In this document: piece after piece, positions 16,757 to 26,036 of the stretch
How positions within the stretch are numbered: the stretch's first letter is position 1
Layout: each line of letters opens with the position of its first letter
The notes under the pieces: model-generated
What the model was told of the DNA's origin: nothing
Seen by the model: only the letters and a program-made list of their open reading frames with translations
Databases searched by the model: none
Assembly: GCA_024640305.1 (NCBI GenBank)
Contig: JAHEFG010000043.1
Coordinates: 310,001-374,000 of the forward strand
From: Gammaproteobacteria bacterium
Lineage (GTDB): Bacteria; Pseudomonadota; Gammaproteobacteria; Steroidobacterales; Woeseiaceae
Reading direction: 5' to 3'
DNA length: 64,000 nt
Position numbers and translations under genes: made by a program

Positions 16757-17440
16757 ATGGGCATATTCACGAGATTCAGCGACATCGTGAACTCGAACAT
16801 CAACGCAATTCTCGACAAAGCGGAAGATCCCGAGAAAATCGTGCGATTGATGATCCAGGAAATGGAAGACACGCTGGTTGAAGTTCGTTCCGCGGCAGCC
16901 AGATCTATTGCGGACAAGAAAGATCTGAATCGCAAGCTCGAATCACTTGACCGCGAGTTGTGCGATTGGGATGAGAAGGCCGAGTTGGCGATACGAAAAG
17001 GTCGTGAAGACCTGGCGAAGGCCGCTCTAATCGAGAAGTCGCGGGTAGCGTCTGCAACCGAGGTGCTGAAGCAGGACTACCTGGCCGTCGACGAAGGTCT
17101 GGGTAAACTGAATGAAGATATAGCGCGGTTGGAAGGCAAGCTGGAGGATGCGAAGACACGGCAGAAATCGTTACTTGCACGGCACAAGACGGCAAGCAGT
17201 CGCCTGGCCGCGAGAAAAAAGATCTATGACTACCAGATTGATGACGCAATGATTCGATTCGAACAGTACACACGCCGCATTGACGATGTGGAAGGCCGGG
17301 TCGAAGCTTATGATCTGGGCCAGCCGAAGGATCTCAACCATCAGTTTGCGAGCCTTGAGGCCGAAGAAGCTGTCAAGGAAGAGTTAGATGCCCTGAAGCA
17401 AAGGGTGGCTGGTGAAAATAGTAACGCTGCGGAAGGATAA
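16757..17440 (+). CDS. pspA: Phage shock protein A
   Basis: A 227-residue PspA/IM30 peripheral membrane protein of the ESCRT-III superfamily that protects the inner membrane and inhibits PspF. It starts MGIFTRFSDIVNSNINAILDK and continues as an almost uninterrupted charged coiled coil (EDPEKIVRLMIQEMEDTLVEVRSAAARS region). ATG at 16757 follows GAGGAAAGAG. A longer reading from 16679 is excluded because it would include the sigma-54 promoter. The next gene begins immediately after the stop. Confidence 0.95.
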   Translation: MGIFTRFSDIVNSNINAILDKAEDPEKIVRLMIQEMEDTLVEVRSAAARSIADKKDLNRKLESLDRELCDWDEKAELAIRKGREDLAKAALIEKSRVASATEVLKQDYLAVDEGLGKLNEDIARLEGKLEDAKTRQKSLLARHKTASSRLAARKKIYDYQIDDAMIRFEQYTRRIDDVEGRVEAYDLGQPKDLNHQFASLEAEEAVKEELDALKQRVAGENSNAAEG

Positions 17441-17734
17441 ATGAGTCAACGTACCTGGAATACCGACTACGGGCCGCTGCGCGGTCTTTACCGAGATCGT
17501 GAAAGCGGATGGATTTTCGGCGTTTGCGCGGGTCTCGCAGATCGTTTCAATTTTCGATTGGGGACGGTGCGGGTAATCGCGGTTATTTGTCTCGTTTTGT
17601 TTTTCTGGATGACCGTTGCAATCTACATTGCCGCGACGCTCATTATCCGAGACAAACCACTGATCTACTCCGGCAATTATTCCGAATTCGAGTTCTGGCG
17701 CCGTAACCGCCGCGATAATTGGAGTCGCCCATGA
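17441..17734 (+). CDS. Short PspC-domain membrane protein
   Basis: A 97-residue protein with the PspC core (LYRDRESGWIFGVCAGLADRFNF) followed by one long hydrophobic helix (VIAVICLVLFFWMTVAIYIAATLII) and a polar, aromatic-rich tail. It lies directly after pspA, with the AAGGA of the pspA end as ribosome site, and its own stop overlaps the next PspC gene (ATGA). It takes the position that PspB has in enterobacteria, but the sequence is PspC-like. Confidence 0.85.
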   Translation: MSQRTWNTDYGPLRGLYRDRESGWIFGVCAGLADRFNFRLGTVRVIAVICLVLFFWMTVAIYIAATLIIRDKPLIYSGNYSEFEFWRRNRRDNWSRP

Positions 17735-18141
17735 CTGCTGAAGCACCGATGTACGAAAGAATGTACGAGAGACGATTTTGTAGACGCACAGATGGGGCGC
17801 TGCTCGGCGGCGTCTGCGCCGGGTTTGCAGACTACTTCGGGTTCAACTTGCGCGTCACTCGGCTGCTTGCCTTTATCGCTTTTGTAATGGCTATGCCGAT
17901 GGCCATTATTACCTACCTGGCAATAGTCTTTCTCGTTCCGGCAGATTCAAGCCGGCCAGCGAAACGCGCCGATCGAAAACGCAGGCGCAGAGCACGTTCA
18001 GAGGCAGCGCAACCGGCGCCTTCACCAACCATGAATGATGTACGACGTCGTTGCCAATCGCTCGACAAGCGCATGGCACATCTGGAGAAATATGTGACGT
18101 CTTCCCGTTACAATCTCGACAGGGAATTCAGGAATCTCTAA
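17731..18141 (+). CDS. pspC: PspC-domain envelope stress membrane protein
   Basis: A 136-residue protein with a second PspC core (FCRRTDGALLGGVCAGFADYFGFN), one membrane region (LLAFIAFVMAMPMAIITYLAIVFLV), a very basic linker, and a C-terminal coiled segment ending SSRYNLDREFRNL, typical of PspC in proteobacteria. ATG at 17731 is used because it overlaps the previous stop. PspC senses envelope damage and releases PspF by binding PspA in known systems. Confidence 0.87.
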   Translation: MTAEAPMYERMYERRFCRRTDGALLGGVCAGFADYFGFNLRVTRLLAFIAFVMAMPMAIITYLAIVFLVPADSSRPAKRADRKRRRRARSEAAQPAPSPTMNDVRRRCQSLDKRMAHLEKYVTSSRYNLDREFRNL

Positions 18142-18173
18142 ACAATGAATAAGTCAATCCAAGGGAGCCACCG

Positions 18174-18395
18174 ATGAACGGTACACTCGTTTTCGTCTTA
18201 CTAATTGTCGCCATGGCCATTGGGGCAAATATTGTGCAGACGCTCATCAAGGCACGAATGGCCAAAACGGAAAAGAACCCGGAACTAGAAGAAACACTGG
18301 CGCAGATCGATAAACTCGAAGAACGAATTCGAGTGCTTGAGCGCATAATTACGGAAAATAAATACGATTTGCGCCACGAAATAAATAAGCTCTAA
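18174..18395 (+). CDS. PspB-like small membrane protein
   Basis: A 73-residue protein with an N-terminal membrane helix (LVFVLLIVAMAIGANIV) and a cytoplasmic coiled coil (DKLEERIRVLERIITENKYDLRHEI). The topology and leucine-rich tail fit PspB. The tail also resembles the C-terminal end of the adjacent PspC (LDKRMAHLEKYVTSSRYNLDREF), suggesting the two pair or bind the same partner. AGGGAG precedes the ATG. It is the last gene of the psp operon here. Confidence 0.7.
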   Translation: MNGTLVFVLLIVAMAIGANIVQTLIKARMAKTEKNPELEETLAQIDKLEERIRVLERIITENKYDLRHEINKL

Positions 18396-18397
18396 CG

Positions 18398-18419
18398 GGC
18401 CGCAGATAAGACTGCGGCC
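18398..18419 (+). terminator. Hairpin after the psp operon
   Basis: Eight-bp G/C stem (18398-18405 with 18412-18419) and a six-base loop three bases after the last psp stop. There is no T-run, so it is a candidate terminator or 3' stabiliser only. Confidence 0.45.
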
Positions 18420-18440
18420 TATCAGGAACCCGCGACGCTT

Positions 18441-18809
18441 TTACTCCGATTTCTTTCTCTTGCCGTTGTAAGCGCGAACCTGTTGGTTGAACTGCTCACC
18501 AACCATCGCCTTTTCCTCGTTGGCGGCATCGAACTTTCTGTTCAACGACTTATCCCGCTCCGCCCGCTCTTCCGGCGTTGGATTTTCCATTGCTGCTAAT
18601 GCCGCTTGTTCCTCTAGTTCGACGCATTGTAGATACTCATCTACTGATGCAAGAAATGTCTGAACTCCATCCTTGGCAGCCAGCAATTCTTCTTTTGAAG
18701 CCGTTGCCCCATCCGGAATAAATGGCCGCTCCGGATAATCACAGGCGAGTACCGTGAAGGACGCGAGAATGAGGGTTGCGCCTAGCGCGGGTCGGAAAAG
18801 ATTAGTCAT
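18441..18809 (-). CDS. Small hypothetical lipoprotein
   Basis: A 122-residue protein with a signal segment ending in TVLAC (lipobox, Cys at about 23), then a charged, helix-forming mature part with many Glu, Lys and Ala residues (EELLAAKDGVQTFLASVDEYLQC) and a basic C-terminus. No family recognised. It is convergent with the psp operon and lies upstream of nothing on its own strand within 45 bases. Confidence 0.65.
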   Translation of the reverse strand: MTNLFRPALGATLILASFTVLACDYPERPFIPDGATASKEELLAAKDGVQTFLASVDEYLQCVELEEQAALAAMENPTPEERAERDKSLNRKFDAANEEKAMVGEQFNQQVRAYNGKRKKSE

Positions 18810-18910
18810 GAGTTCAACTTCTGTTTGTGCTGGCCGAAAACGGGTTTCCGGAATTCCAGGTTAGGTAATGTGCCGCTATTAAATCATGTTGCCCGGCTCT
18901 AGTGAAGCTG

Positions 18911-21376
18911 TCAGGCGAACAGTGCCCTGTGCGTATCCGTCCCTTCGGCCTGGGCAACGAGCAGCTCGAGATAGTTGTCCGAACTCATCGGGCTTCCAAA
19001 CAGCAGGCCCTGTACCTGCGTGCAGTGAAGGCTTTGCAGGAAATTAAGTTGGTCCTCAGTTTCAACACCTTCCGCGACGACATCCAGATTCAGGTTCTGG
19101 CCCATCTGAATAATCGTGCTAACGAGAGTCGCATCGTCCGGATTGATGGCGATGTCACGAACAAAAGATTTATCGATTTTCAACGTGCTAATAGGAAACT
19201 GTTGCAGCGAGCTCAGTGACGAATATCCCGTGCCAAAATCGTCGATAGCCAGGTGCAACCCCAGTGAGTACAGCTGATCGAGCAGCTTGATCGTGCGATC
19301 CGGGTTTTCCATTAAGGTCGTCTCGGTAATTTCAAGCTCGAGAGATGTCGGTGAAACCTCATGGCCACGCATGATAGAACTGATACGGTGTGTAAAGTTG
19401 GGTTGTCTGAGCTGCTTCAGAGAAAGGTTGACGGATACGCGCCCTGGTGATGAAACCGATCTTTGCCAAAGGCGGAAATCCTCGCAAACCTTGTCGAGTA
19501 CCCACTCGCCGATTTCGATAATCAGATTGGAATCTTCTGCAATAGGAATGAAATCAGATGGCAGAATCAGGCCACGATCCGGAAGTTCCCAGCGCACAAG
19601 CGCTTCTGCACCGAAAATTTCACCAGTTCTGAGGTTGTACTTTGGCTGGTAGTGAACAAGTAGCTCATCGCGCTCGAACGAACGTTTGAGTTTGCTCCTG
19701 GTCATGAGCCTCTCAACCGCTGCTTCATTCATCTGCGGTTTGTAATAGGAGTAGACATTGCCGCCGGCTTTCTTGGAGCTATACAAAGCCGCGTCCGCAT
19801 TGCGAATAAGATCGATTACATTCGGGGCATCTTCAGGGTAGTAAGCAATACCCATGCTCGCAGTCATGAACACTTCGTGACCCTGCACATAGAAAGGATC
19901 AGCGAGCCGATTGAGCAGCACTTTGGCAAGTTTGTCAGTATCAGCCTTACCGCCGGTATCGGGTCCAAGGTCGTTCACAATGACTGCGAACTCGTCGCCC
20001 GCGAGCCGGCCAATTACCGAACCGTCGGGCATGGCCAACGTCAATCTTTCGGCAACGGTTTCAAGAGTTGTATCGCCGGCCAGGTGCCCGAACGTATCGT
20101 TGATCTCTTTGAAGTGGTCTACATCAACATAGAACAGACATAATGGCTTGTTGGCACGCCTTGCTCTCGCTATCGCACGTTGCAATAGGTGTTGGAATTG
20201 CATTCGATTTGGAACTTTGGTGAGTGCGTCGATGCGGGCAAGGTAGCGAATGCGCTGCTCAGCTCGTCGTCTCTCGGTGATATTTCGCGCAGCGTAAATT
20301 CGATCTGCTTGTCCATCTTTGCCGGTAACAATAGAACAGGTATAAGAAACCGGAATAGAGTCACCGAATTTGTTTTCAAAAAAAGCTTCCCTGGGCAGGT
20401 CGGACGGTTCATCTTCGACCAGGGTCTTGGTCTTGCTCTGATCGAGGATGAAATCAATGGACGTGCCCTGCAGCTCTCCTTCCTCGTAGTCGAGGAGCCG
20501 AGCTGTTGCCTTGTTTATTCTTTCAATGGTTCCATCGAGCGACGTAATAACGATTGCCTCGCTCATTCCTGACAACACGTTATCCAGGTAGTCGCGCGAT
20601 ATTGTCGTGGAACGTAACTTGTCACGCATATCGTTGAATACGGCAGCAAGTTCGCCGAGCGAATCACTGCGCACGATAGCCAATGGCTCGCCGAAGTCAG
20701 CCTCACTCAATTTTTCCGCTTGCAGACAAAGATCGCGGATTCTGGTGGTCTGGTTGCGAACGATCAGCCAGACGAAACCTGCACAAACCAGCAACGTGAT
20801 CAGCGTACCTGAACCAATCCACAGATAAGTCAGGTTCCGGCTCTGCGACTCTTTGGCGAGCAAACCGGCGGAAAACATCTGTGAATCAGCTTGCAGTGAC
20901 TGCAATTCGAACGAGCCGGTCAAAACCCCCATAAATTGATCGTGGTGGACTACGTCGTATGACATCAATAGATGGTCGGGCAACCAAACGGTCGTATCTG
21001 ATGACTGGGTTACGGGATTGCTCCCCGTTTGCTGCACATCTGAGTCACTGCCGACAAACCGCAGGCCAGCAATTGAGTCGTGTTGCCTGATCGCCCGATT
21101 AAGAACCGCTAGTATCGAGGCGTCATCTGGTGATTGGTCGACTGAAGTGAGATCGTCCGATATGGCGTGTAATTCCGCACGCGCGCGCCGTTCGAAACTC
21201 TCTCGCAAAAGCGTGCTGTGCGCTGCCTCGCTTGCTGTGGTGATATCTTTCGCGAGCCAGCGGTATTGGACGTAAAACATCGATAGCATGATTACCGCAA
21301 CGGCTGTGCCCAGCGTCAGTACAAACAGGAGGTATCGCGGTATTCGGCTGCCGATCATTTGTCTTCTGTTCTGCAC
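18911..21376 (-). CDS. Membrane GGDEF/EAL protein (HAMP-PAS-GGDEF-EAL)
   Basis: A c-di-GMP enzyme of 821 residues. Order: membrane helix (about 15-36), periplasmic sensor part, second helix (about 185-206), HAMP-like segment, PAS (about 265-370), GGDEF (about 385-555) and EAL (about 560-810). The cyclase motif reads RLAGDEF; an Ala at the first position is tolerated in active enzymes, so activity is possible. The phosphodiesterase part has EALVRW, a DDFGTGYSSL loop and the AEGVET motif, so it looks intact. Whether it mainly makes or degrades c-di-GMP cannot be told. A c-di-GMP riboswitch lies elsewhere in the window. Confidence 0.93.
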   Translation of the reverse strand: MQNRRQMIGSRIPRYLLFVLTLGTAVAVIMLSMFYVQYRWLAKDITTASEAAHSTLLRESFERRARAELHAISDDLTSVDQSPDDASILAVLNRAIRQHDSIAGLRFVGSDSDVQQTGSNPVTQSSDTTVWLPDHLLMSYDVVHHDQFMGVLTGSFELQSLQADSQMFSAGLLAKESQSRNLTYLWIGSGTLITLLVCAGFVWLIVRNQTTRIRDLCLQAEKLSEADFGEPLAIVRSDSLGELAAVFNDMRDKLRSTTISRDYLDNVLSGMSEAIVITSLDGTIERINKATARLLDYEEGELQGTSIDFILDQSKTKTLVEDEPSDLPREAFFENKFGDSIPVSYTCSIVTGKDGQADRIYAARNITERRRAEQRIRYLARIDALTKVPNRMQFQHLLQRAIARARRANKPLCLFYVDVDHFKEINDTFGHLAGDTTLETVAERLTLAMPDGSVIGRLAGDEFAVIVNDLGPDTGGKADTDKLAKVLLNRLADPFYVQGHEVFMTASMGIAYYPEDAPNVIDLIRNADAALYSSKKAGGNVYSYYKPQMNEAAVERLMTRSKLKRSFERDELLVHYQPKYNLRTGEIFGAEALVRWELPDRGLILPSDFIPIAEDSNLIIEIGEWVLDKVCEDFRLWQRSVSSPGRVSVNLSLKQLRQPNFTHRISSIMRGHEVSPTSLELEITETTLMENPDRTIKLLDQLYSLGLHLAIDDFGTGYSSLSSLQQFPISTLKIDKSFVRDIAINPDDATLVSTIIQMGQNLNLDVVAEGVETEDQLNFLQSLHCTQVQGLLFGSPMSSDNYLELLVAQAEGTDTHRALFA

Positions 21377-21546
21377 AACTTGCCTGCAGACCTTTTATTA
21401 TTGTTGTTAGGCCGTTTCTCTCTGCCAGTGTAGCACCGGGTAAGGCGGGCAAAGATAATTTCTGGAATAGGCCAAATAAAGGGGCGGCCTGGGGCGAGAA
21501 ATACGAAAAATGGTCGAAATTGCGCAAATATAGTCGCAATATACCT

Positions 21547-21990
21547 CTAGTTGCCTTTGCGCTTTTCAACAAATTCCACTGGTTTGGGCGAGCCAGTCGT
21601 CTTCATGACGCCCTCCACGACGGCCCCTTCCGCAACTGCAATGGCTGCCGCCGCTACTGTTCCGGTGATGCGTGCGGTGTCGGTGATCTCGACTTTGCCA
21701 TCGGCGGCAATATCGCCCTCGACATGGCCGGCCACGATAACGTTGCCGGCCTTGATGGAACCCTTCCATAAACCGTTTTCGGCTAAGGTCACAGTGCCAC
21801 TGAGGTCGCAGTCACCTTCTATCTCGCCATTGATCAGGAAATCGCCGCTGCCCGTGATAAGGCCCGATATTTTGCAGCCTTCACTGATGAGTGTCGCCGA
21901 ATCGGATTTGAGGTCGCGCAAGCGGCGCAATCGAGAGTCATTCATGGATGTCATGCCTTTGCGGACTGAAATTGCCTGGAAGAGCTGCAT
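21547..21990 (-). CDS. Bactofilin family cytoskeletal protein
   Basis: A 147-residue protein with the bactofilin beta-helix (DUF583) pattern: repeated short strands such as LITGSGDFLINGEIEGDC, AGNVIVAGHVEGDI and ARITGTVAAAAIAVAEGAVVEG. Bactofilins form filaments that scaffold envelope or stalk enzymes. The first ATG (21990) has an AAAAGG site four bases away; ATGs at 21954 and 21945 are alternatives nearer to where similarity starts. It stands alone upstream of gshA on the other strand. Confidence 0.85.
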   Translation of the reverse strand: MQLFQAISVRKGMTSMNDSRLRRLRDLKSDSATLISEGCKISGLITGSGDFLINGEIEGDCDLSGTVTLAENGLWKGSIKAGNVIVAGHVEGDIAADGKVEITDTARITGTVAAAAIAVAEGAVVEGVMKTTGSPKPVEFVEKRKGN

Positions 21991-22154
21991 AGTACCTTTT
22001 GAAAGCGGGGTTTGTCAGGTACACAGGCTTTTTTCCGAAGCACTAAACTCGCCTCCTACATACGCGAAATGGGTGCGCTTGTGGTAAAACAAGCGAGCTT
22101 GGCTGTTGGCCTCGTGAGCACCGCCGCTAATCCAAACAAAAAGAGACCATTAGA

Positions 22155-23723
22155 TTGAGCCAGGGATTCGACAAACGACACAGGGAGCTCACCAATGCGA
22201 GTGGCAATTTATTCGCAGGTAGCCTCCGCGGCGTTGAGAAGGAAGCTTTGCGCGTAAACAGTGGCGGCTATTTGTCGCGTACTTCGCATCCTGTTCGACT
22301 TGGATCCGCTTTGAGTCACCGCTACATCACTACGGATTTTTCCGAAGCGCTGCTCGAATTCGTAACGCCGGCGTTCTCGAGTACCTGGGAAGCGCTGCAC
22401 TTCCTTTGCGATATTCACCAATTTACTTATGACCGCCTCGGAGACGAAATGCTCTGGGTGGCGAGCATGCCATGCCGTATTCCAGGGGATATGGAAATAC
22501 CGCTGGCGAAATACGGCACGTCAAATGTTGGTCGGATGAAAACAATTTATCGGCGCGGGCTCGGGCTTCGCTACGGCAGACAGATGCAGACGATAGCGGG
22601 CGTACATTTTAACTATTCCCTCGCGGGGTCTTTCTGGTCCCGCTATCAGCAGATTATTGGCGATGATCGGAAGGAAGATGATTTTCGCTCCGACCACTAC
22701 CTGCGCCTGATTCGCAACTTTCGGCGATTCGGCTGGCTGGTGCTCTATCTTTTCGGCGCATCGCCCGCAATGTGCAAGTCTTTTGCAAGGGACGAAGACC
22801 TCGCGATGCCATCGCTTAACGCAGAAACATGGTACGAACCATACGGGACATCACTGCGCATGAGTGATCTTGGTTACAGTAACCAGAATCAATCGCGTAT
22901 CAACATCTCCCTGAATAACCTGGATAGTTATATTCGTGATCTCAGCAACGCGATCAGAACACCAGAGCCGGAGTACGAAAAAATAGGAGTCAAGGTCGAC
23001 GGTAAGTACCGGCAGCTAAATGTAAATCGACTACAGATCGAGAACGAGTACTACAGCTCGGTGCGGCCAAAAAGAGTGGCCGCCAGTGGCGAGCGGCCAA
23101 CAGCCGCGCTGCGACGCGGTGGCATTGAGTATGTAGAGATTCGATCGCTCGATATCAACTTTAATGATCCTGCTGGTATTAACCAGAACACGATGCGATT
23201 TATCGAGGCGTTCCTGATCTACTGTTTGCTGGAAGATAGTGCACCGTTTGACGATACGTCTCTCGACGAAACAAAGCGCAATCAGACACAGACGGCGAAG
23301 CGTGGGCGTGACCCGAAGTTTCGTCTGCACAGGGACGGCCGTGAAGTTGAGCTTGCAGTCTGGGCGCGCGAAATATTGGATAAGATCAGCGCGATTGCGG
23401 AACTCATCGACCGCGAAGAAGGTGGTGAAAGCTACGCGCAGGCAACTCGCCTCATGCTCGACACGGTAAACGACGTTGAGACGACACCTTCGGCTCGCCT
23501 GCTCGCGGAGTTGCGTAAAGAAGACTGCAGCTTTTTCGAATATGCACTTTCATTGGCGAGAAACCATCGTGATTACTTCGCTGAGATCACGCCGCTGTCC
23601 GATGATCGTGAAGCTGAGTTCGAACGAGAGACGCAACAGTCCATCGAGCGCCAACGCGCAATCGAGGAAAGCGACGCAATCAGCCTCGACGAGTATCTTG
23701 AGAGCTACTTTAGTTCAGATTAA
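22155..23723 (+). CDS. gshA: Glutamate-cysteine ligase
   Basis: First step of glutathione synthesis, ATP-dependent joining of glutamate and cysteine. The 522-residue protein begins with the conserved RGVEKEALRVNSGGYLS and continues with TTDFSEALLEFVTPA and QTIAGVHFNYS, as in proteobacterial type 1 GshA. A TTG start at 22155 follows an AAGAGA site; no better ATG is present. Its stop overlaps the convergent aminotransferase gene through a shared TTAA. A hairpin lies about 60 bases upstream (22076-22095). Confidence 0.95.
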   Translation: MSQGFDKRHRELTNASGNLFAGSLRGVEKEALRVNSGGYLSRTSHPVRLGSALSHRYITTDFSEALLEFVTPAFSSTWEALHFLCDIHQFTYDRLGDEMLWVASMPCRIPGDMEIPLAKYGTSNVGRMKTIYRRGLGLRYGRQMQTIAGVHFNYSLAGSFWSRYQQIIGDDRKEDDFRSDHYLRLIRNFRRFGWLVLYLFGASPAMCKSFARDEDLAMPSLNAETWYEPYGTSLRMSDLGYSNQNQSRINISLNNLDSYIRDLSNAIRTPEPEYEKIGVKVDGKYRQLNVNRLQIENEYYSSVRPKRVAASGERPTAALRRGGIEYVEIRSLDINFNDPAGINQNTMRFIEAFLIYCLLEDSAPFDDTSLDETKRNQTQTAKRGRDPKFRLHRDGREVELAVWAREILDKISAIAELIDREEGGESYAQATRLMLDTVNDVETTPSARLLAELRKEDCSFFEYALSLARNHRDYFAEITPLSDDREAEFERETQQSIERQRAIEESDAISLDEYLESYFSSD

Positions 23724-24628
23724 GCACCAGCGAATGGCAATGGCGTGCCGTGCTCATACGCGAACGCACGGTGTAGCTTCTGCAAAGCCCTGGTTTTCTC
23801 TCCTACGCTGCCGTCTCCAATAACCCTGCCGTCAGCCTCGAGAATTGGTGTTAATTCCCCCATCGTGCCGCTGGTGAAAACCTCACTTGCCGTGTACAGC
23901 TCTGTCAATGACAGGTTGCGCTCTTCGGCGGGAATTCTATTCGTGTTGCATATGTCCAAAATCATGCGTCGCGTTAAGCCGGGCAAACAGGCATCCGCAA
24001 AGGGGGTACAGACAACCCCTCTGCTGACAATAAAAATATTTGTGTCATTGGTCTCGGATACAAAACCATTGATATCGAGCATGATTGCGCTGTCTACACC
24101 GGCAACATTTGCCTCAATGGCAGCAAGAATGTTGTTCAGCAGATTGTTGTGGTGAATTTTGGAATCGAGACATTGCGGCGTGTTTCGTCGCGTAGAGGCG
24201 GTGATAACCCGTATTCCCGAATCGGAATATACGGGCGGTTTCCATTCCGCAAGCACGATCAATGTGCATCCGGACTGGTTGAAGTTCGGGTTCATGCCAG
24301 ACGTAACTTTCTCGCCCCGAGTCAGGGTCAGGCGAATATGTGCCTCGTCGCTCATGCCGTTTGCTTCGAGCGTCCGAAAAATGGCATCACGTATCTCGCT
24401 GGATGGCGGCACTGCACTAAACGCGAGTGTCTTTGCAGAGTCCTGCAGGCGCTGGAGATGTTCTTCGAGAGCCGCGATCCGGCCTCTGTAAACGCGCAGT
24501 CCTTCCCACACCGCATCGCCGCCCTGGACGACACTATCAAACACCGATACCTTCGCTTCATCGCGTGGAACGAGTTTGTCGCCGACAAAAACAACGATAT
24601 CCCGGTTGCGTGGATCGGGCAGATTCAT
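23720..24628 (-). CDS. Class IV PLP aminotransferase (branched-chain/D-amino acid type)
   Basis: A 302-residue fold-type IV transaminase. The PLP lysine is Lys157 in DSKIHHNNLLNN; other family marks are GDAVWEGLRVYRGRI, the SETNDTNIFIV strand and SGTMGELTPI. It could be a branched-chain, D-alanine or related aminotransferase; the sequence alone does not say which. The start ATG overlaps the stop of the sulfotransferase-like gene upstream (TAATG), so the two products are very likely used together. Confidence 0.88.
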   Translation of the reverse strand: MNLPDPRNRDIVVFVGDKLVPRDEAKVSVFDSVVQGGDAVWEGLRVYRGRIAALEEHLQRLQDSAKTLAFSAVPPSSEIRDAIFRTLEANGMSDEAHIRLTLTRGEKVTSGMNPNFNQSGCTLIVLAEWKPPVYSDSGIRVITASTRRNTPQCLDSKIHHNNLLNNILAAIEANVAGVDSAIMLDINGFVSETNDTNIFIVSRGVVCTPFADACLPGLTRRMILDICNTNRIPAEERNLSLTELYTASEVFTSGTMGELTPILEADGRVIGDGSVGEKTRALQKLHRAFAYEHGTPLPFAGA

Positions 24629-25368
24629 TAATCATCTCCTTGCGTGCTCGCCCGGAATGCGTGCTCGTACAAGCGGTCGTACCAGGGGGCACACTCTTTG
24701 AGTAGGGGCTCGAGGTGCGAGGGAAAATCGGTCTTGGCCTTATACGGCGCAAACCCCGTACTTTGGTGTACCGCATGGTACCAGTGTGGCGACCAAACAC
24801 CGTCCTCGGCGCGCGGCCCGCTCGGCCAATGCAACATCCGTTCGCTGAACCCGAGTTCGAGGTGGCGGCACAACTGTTCTAATACGCCCGCCGGATCCAG
24901 CAACAACTCTCGAGAATCGAGAACAGCCGGTTGTTGGCCTGATGCGAGCAAATCCCCAAACAGATGCCACTGTTGCTCCAGTCCGGTATCGGCTAGCCGG
25001 GCGTGTGGTAATTGTACGGTTAGCGACGGTAGCATTTCCTGCGGATCCCGGATCAGAAAAATGTTCCGCGTGTGCTGCAGGAAGCCCAGGTCGATAGCGA
25101 CAAGGTGGTGCGCCATATGCTTTATGAACAGCTGTTTTGCGCAGTCCGATTCAGCATCATCGAGCATGTCGCGTATGACTGCGTCGCCATCGCAGTTCAT
25201 CTTCTCCAGTACCTCATCCCGTCCCGGATGATCGGCACCACTGACGCGTAAATAGTGGCCGTAAAGAGGCTCGTCGACCACTCGCACGTCTGCGAGTTGC
25301 GCGAAACTGTACATCAAAGCCGTCGATATATTTCGCGGCCCTGACCATAGGCATATCGGTTTTGTCAT
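24628..25368 (-). CDS. Sulfotransferase-like P-loop protein
   Basis: A 246-residue protein with the sulfotransferase N-terminus LWSGPRNISTALMYSF, corresponding to the PAPS 5'-phosphate-binding loop, and an NIFLIRDPQEMLPSL segment matching the 3'-phosphate-binding region. ATG at 25368 is chosen because the loop begins six residues later; the upstream 14 codons are rejected. It overlaps the class IV aminotransferase gene by one base. Some eukaryotic proteins are reported to join the same two domains in one chain, which supports a functional pair. The substrate is unknown. Confidence 0.75.
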   Translation of the reverse strand: MTKPICLWSGPRNISTALMYSFAQLADVRVVDEPLYGHYLRVSGADHPGRDEVLEKMNCDGDAVIRDMLDDAESDCAKQLFIKHMAHHLVAIDLGFLQHTRNIFLIRDPQEMLPSLTVQLPHARLADTGLEQQWHLFGDLLASGQQPAVLDSRELLLDPAGVLEQLCRHLELGFSERMLHWPSGPRAEDGVWSPHWYHAVHQSTGFAPYKAKTDFPSHLEPLLKECAPWYDRLYEHAFRASTQGDD

Positions 25369-25463
25369 TTTGGTGCCGTATTCGAGGCCTTGTGTTGTGC
25401 GGTCTGTCACAAATTGGTGCTGAGGAGTATGACCGTAACGCCAATTTAACTAAACTCTCGGAC

Positions 25464-26036
25464 ATGTTTAAGACTTTTGTTGCAGGAATTCTGCTGGGCA
25501 TCGCGGGCGCGGCCGCTGGCTTGTATTACTTGCCCGTGGTCGACCAGAGCCGGGAGCAATCGCTGATCATTGTGCACCCGAACCTGGGCAACACTGAGAC
25601 CTTCTATGCCAACGTGCCCACGGATCGGATTTTGATAGGTGCGAAATCGCAACAGAATCCTCTGCCGCCAGGGCTGCAATGGCCGGATGACGCAGAGTTC
25701 GCCAACCTGCGCGTCGAGCTGTTCAAGATCCGAAACGCCAAGGACGCTGTTGTAGGCGTCGCCAGCAGGATGGCGGCCAATGACGAGGTCCCGGGCGATG
25801 TCGTGGAATGGGTTCTTCACCTGCCGGCTCGGGGTTCGATTTACTTCTCGATGCAGCCCGAGCCTGAAGAGGGCGGTCATCGAGTCGGGCAGTTGCAGGC
25901 AGGCACTCGCGAATTTGGTTCGTTGCACGGTGAGATATCCGAACGCTGGATAGCGGACACTACGGAATCTGACGATGCCCCGGCAGGCCGTATCGAGCTC
26001 ATAACAGCCCTCGCCGCGCTGCAGGCAGATTTGTGA
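25464..26036 (+). CDS. TM-anchored protein of unknown function
   Basis: A 190-residue protein with an N-terminal membrane segment (FVAGILLGIAGAAAGLYYLPVV) and an exported soluble domain. The stretch WVLHLPARGSIYFSMQ parallels WHIYMPERGSLFVAQSE in the next gene, and both domains are of similar size, so the two look like diverged paralogues. ATG at 25464 is selected as it precedes the membrane helix; the frame extends upstream over the sulfotransferase start. No family recognised. It overlaps the next gene by four bases. Confidence 0.65.
   Translation: MFKTFVAGILLGIAGAAAGLYYLPVVDQSREQSLIIVHPNLGNTETFYANVPTDRILIGAKSQQNPLPPGLQWPDDAEFANLRVELFKIRNAKDAVVGVASRMAANDEVPGDVVEWVLHLPARGSIYFSMQPEPEEGGHRVGQLQAGTREFGSLHGEISERWIADTTESDDAPAGRIELITALAALQADL

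Noticed and set aside
22076-22095. Hairpin in the gshA leader looked at as a possible tRNA or riboswitch
   Set aside because: Only a single seven-bp stem; no cloverleaf or other conserved parts.
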